From MED-G105 sp039814575 (GTDB lineage Bacteria; Pseudomonadota; Alphaproteobacteria; Caulobacterales; Parvularculaceae): 64,000 nucleotides of DNA. A program made the position numbers and the translations under genes. This document shows positions 26,113-34,139 of the stretch, piece after piece; the stretch's first letter is position 1; every line of letters begins with the position of its first letter. Below the pieces are notes generated by a model. That model ran no database searches. It saw only the letters and a list, made by a program, of their open reading frames with translations, and was not told the origin of the DNA. The stretch spans positions 62,001 through 126,000 of the forward strand of contig JBCCAY010000008.1 in NCBI GenBank assembly GCA_039814575.1, written 5' to 3'.

Positions 26113-26839
26113 CGCCCTCTCCTATGCCTCGCTCCGGGCGCGGCGCCGCGCCGTCGAGCCCCGGCTGCAGCGATACGTCTTTCACACCCGCCGCGCCCTC
26201 TTCGGAAGGGTCTGTTTCGGGATCGCAGGATTGCGCCGCGGCGAAGGATTGTCCGGAATCGACGACAATCCGATGGGCGAGGAATTCACGGCCAATCAGA
26301 ATGTCAAAGTCAAAATGCGAGCGGTCCGCGAGATTAAGTTCAGCGTTGCCGCGCTTACCGCCGACGCAGAGCGGCAAATAGATCACCGGCCGGCGGATCG
26401 AGCCACCGCGCTTGTCTTTAATGCGGGTGAAACGCACGACGTTCTGGTCATAGCGAATAGCGCGGCCGTCATTGCCGACCAACCGAAACCGCACCCAGGT
26501 GTCTTTGCCATTGCGTTCGTACAGCTCGATGTCGCGGGCGTAGACCGAGCTTGTGTCTGCGCCGGTGTCGAGCTTGCCTTTCATGGCGAGCCCCAAATCG
26601 CCGACCGACACATTTTCCAGATAGCCAAGGATAATCGGGTCGCCGCGCGGCTCATCGGCCGCAGCGTTCGCCGAGGCGTCAACGGGTTTTTCCGCCTCGG
26701 CGGAGGCCTCCACCTTTGGCACTTTGGAGTCAGCGGCGTCAGCGGCGTCTTCGGCGGCGGCGGCGGCGGCGCCAACACAAGAGCCGGCCAATGCGCCAAG
26801 GCACAGCACGATAGTCTTTAACGCCGTTTGTTTCCTCAT
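26102..26839 (-). CDS. Retropepsin-like aspartic protease (RimB / 'ATP-dependent zinc protease' family)
   Basis: 245 residues. A signal peptide (1-28) and an acidic Ala-rich linker (29-65) precede a single retropepsin-type domain: MKGKLDTGADTSSVYA holds the catalytic DTGA motif, and FDFDILIGREFL is the conserved second half. The fold dimerises to form the active site, as in RimB and SPATE-linked proteases. The C-terminal 40 residues are disordered. It is the first gene of a three-gene operon with the 7TM and ligase-like proteins, an arrangement shared by many proteobacteria. A GAGGAAG site precedes the ATG. Confidence 0.88.
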   Translation of the reverse strand: MRKQTALKTIVLCLGALAGSCVGAAAAAAEDAADAADSKVPKVEASAEAEKPVDASANAAADEPRGDPIILGYLENVSVGDLGLAMKGKLDTGADTSSVYARDIELYERNGKDTWVRFRLVGNDGRAIRYDQNVVRFTRIKDKRGGSIRRPVIYLPLCVGGKRGNAELNLADRSHFDFDILIGREFLAHRIVVDSGQSFAAAQSCDPETDPSEEGAAGVKDVSLQPGLDGAAPRPERGIGEGDDV

Positions 26840-27300
26840 TCGTCTCGTCTTCCTCGTTCAATGGTCGCCGGCAATCGCCACCAGCAATCGTAACCGGCAA
26901 TCGCCATCGGCCAAGCGCGCCGGCGCACAAACCAATAAAACGCGCTGGGCGGACGGGTCTTTTTGCAAGCCCCAGCCGTCAGGCCGTTCGTTTTGGTGTG
27001 AAACCCAACAATTCTTGCGCGGGAGTGCAGTGCATTATGACTTGCTGCAAATGAATTTTCTTTTAGCCAAAATCGTTTCTAGGTCATTCACCACGTTCGA
27101 CGGCAACACTCCTAAAAGCTCATTCTCCAAAGGCCCAACACTGCGAACAGGCCAAAGACCCCTTTTTCAGCCTCGACCCCCATGGACGAAAACGGCACTA
27201 TCAGGGTCGTGCGCCTAAAGCAGCCGTTCCCGTGCGGCCCGGGCCGTATGTTCTTTGAGACCGCCAAGTAAAGGCGGCGCGCCAGGGATTGAGGCCGTTT
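26840..27300. other. Divergent intergenic region between the protease operon and the MFS gene
   Basis: 461 bases holding the promoters of two divergent units. A 164-codon frame on the plus strand here is antisense to the protease start and is not a gene. I see no clear operator or terminator. Confidence 0.4.
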
Positions 27301-28650
27301 ATGACAGAGTCCACACCGACCAACGCCGGCCCGCTCTTCTTCCAGCGCCGGTTTTGGCCCATGTGGACCGCGCTGTCGCTTGGCACCTTCGCAGACAATG
27401 TGCTGCGCCAGGCGCTGCTGATCGGCATCTCATTCGGCATTATCATCGTGCCAGGCTTCGCAAACGCCGACGATTCCATCCCCGTCATCGGCGCTCTTTT
27501 GCCGGCGGGCATTCTCCTCTTCTCTTCGGTTTCCGGGCAGCTGGCGGACAAGTACGAAACGTCAATGATGTTTCGCCGCACAAAAGCGACCGAAATCGTC
27601 CTAATGGTCGCAGCGGCGGCGGCGTTCATTACCGGCAACGGCCTGTTCGCGGTCGCCATGCTGTTCGCGATGGGCGCCCAGTCGGCCTTTTTCTCGCCGG
27701 TGCGGGTCGGCGCCATGCCCAAATACCTAAAGCCCGACGAACTCGTGCGCGGCAATGGCCTTTGCAACGCAGGGCTCTTCACATTCATTCTTCTGGGCTA
27801 CGGCGTCGGCGGCTATCTCATCGCGCAGCCGGGCGGGCCGGCGCGGGTGGGCGTCGTTCTGGTGATCGCCGCAGTGCTGGGGTGGCTTGCGTCATTACGG
27901 GCGCCGGAGGCGGCGGCTAACAATCCGGACCTCCCGCTCAGCTTCAACGCCCCAGCGCAAACCTGGCGCATGTTCCAATTGGTGGCGGACGCCCCTGGCG
28001 TGGCGCCGGCGCTTTTGGGCGTTGGCGTTTTCTATTTGCTTTCGACGGCGGTGACGGTGCTCGTGCCGCTGTTCGCGCGCGACACGCTCGGCGCGGACGC
28101 CAATGTGGCGACGGCGCTGAACGGCCTTTTCGCCGTCGGCGCCGGACTTGGCGCGATGATCGCCGCCAGCATGGCGAAAGGACGCTCCGGCCTCAAAGCG
28201 TCAACGGGCGCGGTGTTCGCCGCCGGCGCCCTCAGCATCGCCCTTGGCGTTGTCGTTAGCGACGGAAACACACCGGGCGACGGTTCCTTCGGCGTGCAGG
28301 ATCTCTTTTCGACCCCGAAAGGAATATTCGTCACCCTTGGCTTTGTCGCGACGTCAGCCCTCATGGGCGTTTATATCGCGCCCCTTCAAGCGGCGATGCA
28401 GCGGCGGGCGCCAGCGCCCGTCCGAGCGCGCATCATGGCGGCGAGCGCCTTTACTAATGCGCTTTTCGCAATCCCGGGCTCGCTGTCGATCCTCTTCATC
28501 ACCCGCACCGGCTTATCGCCGCAAATCGCGTTCATCGGCGTCGGGATCACGATGGGCGCCATCGGCGCCATTATGGCCTATCGCGGCGGACGCTATCCGC
28601 AAGGGCTTTATGACGAGACGCTGCAGGCCGCCAATCAAACGGACAAATAA
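27301..28650 (+). CDS. MFS transporter, LplT-like
   Basis: 449 residues with twelve predicted membrane helices. The start is FFQRRFWPMWTALSLGTFADN, which resembles the N-terminus of LplT-type lysophospholipid flippases and of the MFS halves of acyltransferase fusions; helix 2-3 has the loop QLADKYETS. In other bacteria such proteins move lysophospholipids inward for re-acylation, but no acyltransferase gene follows here, so the substrate is uncertain. I chose ATG 27301 (GAGG six bases upstream) over an in-frame TTG at 27289. The gene is the first of a short plus-strand run. Confidence 0.82.
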   Translation: MTESTPTNAGPLFFQRRFWPMWTALSLGTFADNVLRQALLIGISFGIIIVPGFANADDSIPVIGALLPAGILLFSSVSGQLADKYETSMMFRRTKATEIVLMVAAAAAFITGNGLFAVAMLFAMGAQSAFFSPVRVGAMPKYLKPDELVRGNGLCNAGLFTFILLGYGVGGYLIAQPGGPARVGVVLVIAAVLGWLASLRAPEAAANNPDLPLSFNAPAQTWRMFQLVADAPGVAPALLGVGVFYLLSTAVTVLVPLFARDTLGADANVATALNGLFAVGAGLGAMIAASMAKGRSGLKASTGAVFAAGALSIALGVVVSDGNTPGDGSFGVQDLFSTPKGIFVTLGFVATSALMGVYIAPLQAAMQRRAPAPVRARIMAASAFTNALFAIPGSLSILFITRTGLSPQIAFIGVGITMGAIGAIMAYRGGRYPQGLYDETLQAANQTDK

Positions 28651-28856
28651 GCGCACCTGTTCGCTGGCGATGCTGCGGCGATGCAATCGGCATGGAACTT
28701 GCCAATTCAATAATCACGAAGCGTCAAAAGGCCGGCTGTTGGCGGCCATTGTGGGCGTTAAGACTTGTTAACCAGAGGAATGATCGGTTACGGCATCAGT
28801 CAAGGCAATGAAGAGCCGTTAAATTTCTCGCAAGGGAGCTTGATTAAAGATACGTC

Positions 28857-29363
28857 ATGGGCGTCACCCTCGTCATCATCGCCGTTTGCATCGTTTTCGG
28901 ATTGATCGCCGCTATGGCCGGTCGCGGGCCGATCGCCATGCCCGCAGCGCCGCGCCCCTTCACGAAGAACGATTTAAAACGCTTCTCGCCGCAAAAGACG
29001 CTATTCATTATCGGTCCGTCAGCGGATCACCCCGCCTGTCGTCTGCAACGCCGATTGTTGAAGCCCGCCATCGCACTCATCATCCGCGAAGACCTCACCG
29101 TGATCGAACTTTATGGCGACGAGGCGCCGCGGCAAAACGGCGAAGAAATCGATTGGCTTGACCCGGACCTCTTGCGCCACGCCATGGCGGCGGAAAGCGG
29201 CTTCTTCGTTATTTATGTGGATGAGAACGGGCAAACCACCTTCCGCTCCGAAGCGCCGGTGGTGTCCGCGGACCTGTTCGATCGCATCGGGATTGTGGCC
29301 GACCCCTCGTCGCCCGGCCGCGGCAAAACCTCAGATGTTTTGCGCAAACTGCAGGCGGCGTGA
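28857..29363 (+). CDS. Small membrane-anchored DUF4174-like protein
   Basis: 168 residues. An N-terminal hydrophobic helix (about 3-20, TLVIIAVCIVFGLIAAM) looks like a membrane anchor or uncleaved signal. The rest is a thioredoxin-like alpha/beta domain with KTLFIIGPSADHPACRLQRRLLKP and FFVIYVDENGQTTFRS, which resembles DUF4174 proteins. There is no CxxC motif, so redox catalysis is not supported. GGGAGC stands upstream of the ATG. Convergent with ugd, with only nine bases between stop codons. Confidence 0.65.
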   Translation: MGVTLVIIAVCIVFGLIAAMAGRGPIAMPAAPRPFTKNDLKRFSPQKTLFIIGPSADHPACRLQRRLLKPAIALIIREDLTVIELYGDEAPRQNGEEIDWLDPDLLRHAMAAESGFFVIYVDENGQTTFRSEAPVVSADLFDRIGIVADPSSPGRGKTSDVLRKLQAA

Positions 29364-29372
29364 ATACGTCGC

Positions 29373-30677
29373 TTAATCGCGACCAATCGATTCATAGACA
29401 AAACCAAGATCGCGGATCGACGCGGCGCGGTAGACATTGCGCAAATCAACAAAAATCGGAGCTTTTAGAAGCTCTTTGGCGCGATCGAAATCGAGCGCGC
29501 GAAACTCATCCCACTCCGTCAACAGCAATACCGCGTCGGCGCCGTCCATCGCATGATAAGGCCCATCGCAATATTCAACGTCGGACAAAAGCTTCTTCGC
29601 TTCCTCCATGCCGGCGGGATCAAACGCCTGTACGCGCGCGCCGCCGGCTTGCAAAGCGGGCACTATGTCGAGTGACGGAGAATCGCGCATATCGTCCGTA
29701 TTCGGCTTAAATGTAAGTCCGAGAACAGCGATCGTCTTGCCTTTCACCGACCCGCCGCAGGCAGAGACGACACGCTCATGCATCTCTTTCTTGCGCCGAT
29801 CATTAATCTCCACGACGGCTTCCACGATTTTCGTGGGCGCGCCGGCCGACTGCGCGGTGCGAACAAGCGCCAGGGTGTCTTTCGGGAAACACGAGCCGCC
29901 ATAGCCTGGCCCTGCATGAAGAAACTTTGATCCAATACGTTTGTCGAGGCCAATGCCGCGGGCGACTTCTTGCACGTCGCCGCCGACTTTCTCGCACAAA
30001 TCCGCCATTTCGTTGATGAAGGTGATCTTGGTCGCGAGAAAGGCGTTCGCGGCGTACTTAATCAGCTCTGACGTGGCGCGGTTCGTAAACAGGATCGGCG
30101 TCTCATTGATGTATAGCGGCCGATAAAGCTCGCGCATCACTTCGCGCGCGCGTTCATCTTCCGCGCCGACGACAACGCGATCGGGACGTTTAAAGTCATC
30201 GATCGCCGCGCCCTCGCGCAAAAACTCAGGATTGGACACGACCGAGAAATCGGCATTCGGATTGGCTCGACGAATAATCTGCTCGACCTCGCCGCCAGTG
30301 CCCACCGGAACCGTCGATTTGGTCACCACGACGGTGTAGCCGTCTAACGTTTGGGCGATCTCTTCTGACGCTGCGTAGACATAAGAGAGGTCCGCAAAGC
30401 CGTCGCCGCGACGCGACGGCGTCCCGACGGCGATGAACACCGCATCGACGCCGGCGGCGGCCGTCGTCAAATCATCGGTGAAGGACAGTCTTTTTGCTTG
30501 GACGTTCTCCGCCACAAGCGCGTCTAAGCCCGGCTCGTAAATCGGAATTTCACCACGCTCGAGCGCTTCAATCTTCGACTTGTCTTTATCGACGCAAATG
30601 ACAGTGTGGCCGAAATCAGCGAAGCAAGCGCCGGACACCAAACCGACATATCCCGTCCCGACGATCGCTACTCTCAT
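29373..30677 (-). CDS. ugd: UDP-glucose 6-dehydrogenase
   Basis: 434 residues. It oxidises UDP-glucose to UDP-glucuronate with two NAD+, feeding acidic exopolysaccharide. The NAD-binding start is MRVAIVGTGYVGLVSGACFAD, the catalytic cysteine is in GYGGSCFPKDTLAL (near residue 260), and the C-terminal UDP-binding domain carries KGKTIAVLGLTFKPNTDDMRDS (in two parts). All family hallmarks are present and the length is normal. The start codon ATG at 30677 follows GGGAAG. It is transcribed in the same direction as the WcaJ-type gene 215 bases upstream, consistent with one polysaccharide locus. Confidence 0.96.
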   Translation of the reverse strand: MRVAIVGTGYVGLVSGACFADFGHTVICVDKDKSKIEALERGEIPIYEPGLDALVAENVQAKRLSFTDDLTTAAAGVDAVFIAVGTPSRRGDGFADLSYVYAASEEIAQTLDGYTVVVTKSTVPVGTGGEVEQIIRRANPNADFSVVSNPEFLREGAAIDDFKRPDRVVVGAEDERAREVMRELYRPLYINETPILFTNRATSELIKYAANAFLATKITFINEMADLCEKVGGDVQEVARGIGLDKRIGSKFLHAGPGYGGSCFPKDTLALVRTAQSAGAPTKIVEAVVEINDRRKKEMHERVVSACGGSVKGKTIAVLGLTFKPNTDDMRDSPSLDIVPALQAGGARVQAFDPAGMEEAKKLLSDVEYCDGPYHAMDGADAVLLLTEWDEFRALDFDRAKELLKAPIFVDLRNVYRAASIRDLGFVYESIGRD

Positions 30678-30891
30678 GTTGGAACTTCCCGTTTATCGAA
30701 TGTGACACGCGCCTTGCGCCGCAACGCTCGACCTAGCGAAGGGCCGCGGCAAAAGCCAGCTTTTCGTCAGCGCATTTCCCCTGCGCTCCGATCTGCTGGG
30801 TCCCGATGCTCAGCGCCCCCGATTATCTGAATTCTAGGGCTTGTGATGATCGTATCCTCAAAAGAGGCGATCTTCCGGCGCAATTGGACGT

Positions 30892-32517
30892 TTAGTGGGC
30901 GTTTTCGGGGAACAAAACGGCGCGGACCGTCATGACCAAGATTTTGGCGTCAAACCACAGTGACCAATTATCGATATATTGGAGGTCGTAGCGAAAACGG
31001 CTTTCCATCTGATGCGTTTCAGAGGTTTCGCCGCGATAGCCGTTGACTTGCGCCCAACCGGTGATGCCAGGCTTCACTTTATGGCGTCCGGAATAGTTTT
31101 CGATGGTCTTCGCATAGGCGTCGTTATGCGCCAGCGCATGAGGTCTCGGCCCCACAAGGGACATCTCACCTTTTAGGACATTGATGAGCTGCGGCAGTTC
31201 ATCAAGGCTCCACTTCCGCAAAAAAGCCCCGACTTTCGTCACTCGCGCATCACCCGCCGTCGCCTGGCGCACGACGTCGCCGTCTTCAGCGACCGTCATG
31301 GTTCTGAACTTATAAATGCGGAAGACCTCATTGTTAAAGCCGTGACGCTTCTGCACGAACAAGATCGGCCCCTGCCCCTGCAGCCGCAAAGCGATCGCAC
31401 AGGCGGCGAGGATCGGCGATGCAACGATGAAGAGCACCAGCCCCAGAACGCAGTCTTCAATCGTCTTAAGAAAGCCGCCCCAGCCTTCCAAGGGACGCCG
31501 GTAAAGCGTCAAGGCGGGCGCGCCGCCGATTCGGACCATCTCGCCGCCGAGATGATCCATCCAGGACGTTGCGGCCGCGATCGCAATGGACACCGGCAAA
31601 GAAGAAAGACGTTCGGTCAAAACGCTCAACGCTTCACTGTGTGCCGTTGTCGGCGCCGCGACAATGATATCTTCCAGGGCGCCGGCGCGCGCCATACTCT
31701 CTAAACTCTGAAAGGTTCTATCATCGGCCGCGGGGTCGTCGGCCGCGCAATCATGGGGGAACACGCCGACAATTGTGATCGCCGCATCGGAGGCTTTGAC
31801 CTGCTCAACAAATCGGTCAGCGCAATCCGCATCGCCGATCACCGCGACGCGGCGACCGAAAACGCCGCCGGCCCGGGCTGCTTGACGTAAATAGTACGCC
31901 GCGCCAACGCGAACGACCATCATAGAAAGACACGCCGTCGCCGCCCATGTGAATAACCAAAACCGCGAAAACGCGTCGGAGATTTTTAGCGTGAAAGCAA
32001 AGGCGATGAGCCCCAGGATCACCATCATCCAGCGAGATAGAACCGCGCGAACAGACGACCCAGAGGCGATCAAGCGACCAAATTCGTAATAACCGTCGCG
32101 CCGTAAAAGAGCCGTAACGCCCGTCGCGCCGATAATGCCGGCGCTGGTATAGAGTTGGGCGTCGAAATCGACGATCAAAACTTCGATATGGTAAAAATAG
32201 GCGATGCCGACGGACAGCAAGACGATCAGAATAAATTCTGCAAACTGAATAAGGTCGCCATACACTGCGCGCGCGATCGGCTGTCGCCCGCGATGCGGCG
32301 CATCTGCTATATTTGTGCCGCCGGAATAATGGACGCCAGTCTTGTGAACGCCGGCCTTATGAATTCCACCCTCGGGAATGCCGGCGGAAACATCGCTGGC
32401 GGAAACATGCGCTGTGTTAACGCTAGGCGTCGACGCGGCGTCGACCCCACCGCCAACGCCAGAACGCGCATCGCCTTCAGCGGATCGGCCCGTCCCGAAG
32501 CCAACAACCGCGCTCAT
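30892..32517 (-). CDS. Undecaprenyl-phosphate sugar phosphotransferase, WcaJ type (polysaccharide priming)
   Basis: 541 residues. It transfers a sugar-1-phosphate (glucose in WcaJ proteins) to undecaprenyl phosphate, the first step of exopolysaccharide repeat assembly. Four membrane helices (about 88-210) precede a CoA-binding-like Rossmann domain (230-330), a fifth helix and the catalytic bacterial sugar transferase domain (350-541) with FRTMTVAEDGD, KWSLDELPQLINVLKGEMSLVGPRP (two parts) and KPGITGWAQVNGYRGET. The N-terminal 80 residues are an unusual low-complexity tail with short GxHK(A/T)GVH repeats. The ATG at 32517 has GGAG seven bases upstream. The ending fits WcaJ (TIGR03023) better than the XrtA-linked TIGR03013 group. 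Confidence 0.93.
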   Translation of the reverse strand: MSAVVGFGTGRSAEGDARSGVGGGVDAASTPSVNTAHVSASDVSAGIPEGGIHKAGVHKTGVHYSGGTNIADAPHRGRQPIARAVYGDLIQFAEFILIVLLSVGIAYFYHIEVLIVDFDAQLYTSAGIIGATGVTALLRRDGYYEFGRLIASGSSVRAVLSRWMMVILGLIAFAFTLKISDAFSRFWLFTWAATACLSMMVVRVGAAYYLRQAARAGGVFGRRVAVIGDADCADRFVEQVKASDAAITIVGVFPHDCAADDPAADDRTFQSLESMARAGALEDIIVAAPTTAHSEALSVLTERLSSLPVSIAIAAATSWMDHLGGEMVRIGGAPALTLYRRPLEGWGGFLKTIEDCVLGLVLFIVASPILAACAIALRLQGQGPILFVQKRHGFNNEVFRIYKFRTMTVAEDGDVVRQATAGDARVTKVGAFLRKWSLDELPQLINVLKGEMSLVGPRPHALAHNDAYAKTIENYSGRHKVKPGITGWAQVNGYRGETSETHQMESRFRYDLQYIDNWSLWFDAKILVMTVRAVLFPENAH

Positions 32518-32565
32518 GGCCAGCTCCGTTCAATTTCGCGCATCCCAATCATCGGCGCCTCAATA

Positions 32566-32602
32566 CTCACTCAATCTCACTCACTCAATCTCACTCACTC
32601 AA
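32566..32602. repeat. 14-base tandem repeat, about 2.6 copies
   Basis: CTCACTCAATCTCA occurs at 32566-32579 and 32580-32593, followed by the partial copy CTCACTCAA at 32594-32602. It lies 49 bases upstream of the WcaJ-type start codon, inside the leader predicted from the sigma-54 site at 32720. Confidence 0.85.
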
Positions 32603-32719
32603 ACATGGCGTTCAACCGATAGCGATTTGAATCCATGAAAATCGCCACCCATGACCGCCATGTCAGATAGCCGCATAATGTTAGGCGACGATCGGTTTTT
32701 GCATTTCCTCTCGTCGCAT

Positions 32720-32735
32720 TGCAACACCCGTACCG
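32720..32735 (-). promoter_or_regulatory. Candidate sigma-54 promoter of the WcaJ-type gene
   Basis: On the minus strand the sequence is CGGTACGGGTGTTGCA: GG-N10-GC, with ten of the twelve conserved positions of TGGCACG-N4-TTGCW matched (differences at positions 1 and 4). Transcription would start near 32709, giving a leader of about 190 bases before the ATG at 32517. The long leader is the main caveat. I see no activator site. Confidence 0.45.
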
Positions 32736-32926
32736 CAGCAATCCACCGTGACGAACGCTCTGCGGCGCATTTGTTGCAAGCCGCGCAGTATCGCATAATC
32801 AGTGTTGCGGCGGAGCCTTTGCGGTTAAAACCATAAGATCGGTTTCGGAAGCGCAACCATTGGGTGTGATGGTGAGCAACGTTCAAAAGCGCCGAACGTA
32901 ACAAGGCGGGGCGGCAAGGGTTAAAA

Positions 32927-33151
32927 ATGAGCAAACAGTATTCAACGCACTTTGTGAGCTGGCGCGACGCCGACAAGGCGCCGCTCGGGATTCTCGTTAA
33001 CGAACAATCCTATGCCGCCGCCGCGGCGCGCGCGCTTGAAAGCCGATTAGCGACGCTGACAGAAGACGGTTGGATCATCGACCGAATTTTGCCGTCGAGC
33101 GGCATGCATCCAAAGCAAGCCGCGGCTTTTACGATTATCGCCTTCAAATAA
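32927..33151 (+). CDS. Small hypothetical protein, DUF4177-like
   Basis: 74 residues with an AAGGG site seven bases before the ATG and codon use like its neighbours. The C-terminal half, LATLTEDGWIIDRILPSSG followed by AFTIIAFK, resembles the 'helix, GW, two beta strands' pattern of DUF4177-type small proteins; this is a weak match by eye. There is no signal peptide or membrane helix. It is divergent from the priming transferase, and its function is unknown. Confidence 0.5.
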   Translation: MSKQYSTHFVSWRDADKAPLGILVNEQSYAAAAARALESRLATLTEDGWIIDRILPSSGMHPKQAAAFTIIAFK

Positions 33152-33319
33152 CCGCGACAGCGCGCCGAGCCTCTACAAGCAGGACAACGGGACTTTTCTT
33201 GTCAGAAAGTCTCGCCTAAAGAGGGCGTTGACGTATTTTCTCAACAACCGCCTTCACTTTCGGCGCATTTGCTCGCACCCCTTATCACGGTGCGTGACCG
33301 GCGAATAAGGACACCTCCA

Positions 33320-34129
33320 TTGACGCCCCCTAATGATGAGGCGCTATTGCACGCCGCTATTTCACTGGCGCTCGCAGCCGGCGTTGAAGCTCTACGGATC
33401 TATCAGACGGATTTCGACGTCGCCGCGAAAGACGATGCGTCTCCGGTGACAGCGGCCGACGAAAAAGGCGAGGCGATCATTCTTGCCGGTCTCGCGAAAA
33501 CCACGCCGACAATACCGGTGATCGCCGAAGAAGCCGCGGCGGCTGGCGATCTTCCTAATCTCGACGACCCGGCGAAAGACGCGTTTTTCCTCGTCGACCC
33601 CCTCGACGGCACCAAAGAGTTCATCAAGAAAACCGGCGAATTCACGGTCAACATCGCGCTCATTCGCAATGGTCGGCCAGTGCTCGGCGTCGTCTATGCC
33701 CCAGCCCTTGAAACCCTCTACGCCGGGCGCGCCGGCGTCGGGGCGTTCGCTGCAAGCGTTGACGCCAACGGCGCCCTTGGCGCGGAGCGGCCTATCACCG
33801 CACGCCCCGTGCCGAGCGACGGGTTGATCGCCGTCGCCAGCCGCAGCCACCGTTCGCCGGAAACCGACGCCTTCTTGTCCGATCTCAACGTCAAGGACTT
33901 CACAGCCGCCGGTTCCTCCCTAAAATTCTGCCGGCTCGCGGAGGGGGCGGCGGACGTCTATCCACGCCTCGGCCGCACCATGGAATGGGATACTGCGGCC
34001 GGCCAGGCCGTTTTGGAAGCGGCGGGCGGCGGCGTTATGCGCTTGGACGCCGATGCGCCCCTCACCTATGGAAAAGTGGAACGCGGTTACGATAACCCGC
34101 ATTTTGTCGCTTGGGGCGCACGCGACTAA
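33320..34129 (+). CDS. cysQ: 3'(2'),5'-bisphosphate nucleotidase CysQ
   Basis: 269 residues of the inositol-monophosphatase-like, magnesium-dependent fold. It hydrolyses 3'-phosphoadenosine 5'-phosphate to AMP during sulfate assimilation. The metal-binding motifs are VIAEEAAAA (Glu), FFLVDPLDGTKEFI (DPLDGT) and RTMEWDTAAGQAVLEAAGG (WDxAAG). Lys/Thr motif SPVTAADEKGE is also present. I chose the TTG at 33320 because AAGGA lies eight bases upstream; a longer in-frame start at 33269 has no such site. Convergent with the membrane protein gene at 34140. Confidence 0.93.
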   Translation: MTPPNDEALLHAAISLALAAGVEALRIYQTDFDVAAKDDASPVTAADEKGEAIILAGLAKTTPTIPVIAEEAAAAGDLPNLDDPAKDAFFLVDPLDGTKEFIKKTGEFTVNIALIRNGRPVLGVVYAPALETLYAGRAGVGAFAASVDANGALGAERPITARPVPSDGLIAVASRSHRSPETDAFLSDLNVKDFTAAGSSLKFCRLAEGAADVYPRLGRTMEWDTAAGQAVLEAAGGGVMRLDADAPLTYGKVERGYDNPHFVAWGARD

Positions 34130-34139
34130 CCGTCGAGCG

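Larger units (their letters stand above)
32518..32926. other. Divergent intergenic region upstream of the WcaJ-type gene
   Basis: 409 bases holding the tandem repeat and the sigma-54 candidate listed separately, plus the promoter of the small plus-strand gene at 32927. No other gene is supported here. Confidence 0.5.

Noticed and set aside
26724..27218. 164-codon plus-strand frame
   Set aside because: It begins antisense to the retropepsin start and continues into the intergenic region with Ser/Arg-rich nonsense.
28755..28780. TTAAGACTTGTTAACC as a CtrA box
   Set aside because: The spacer between TTAA and TTAAC is six bases rather than seven.
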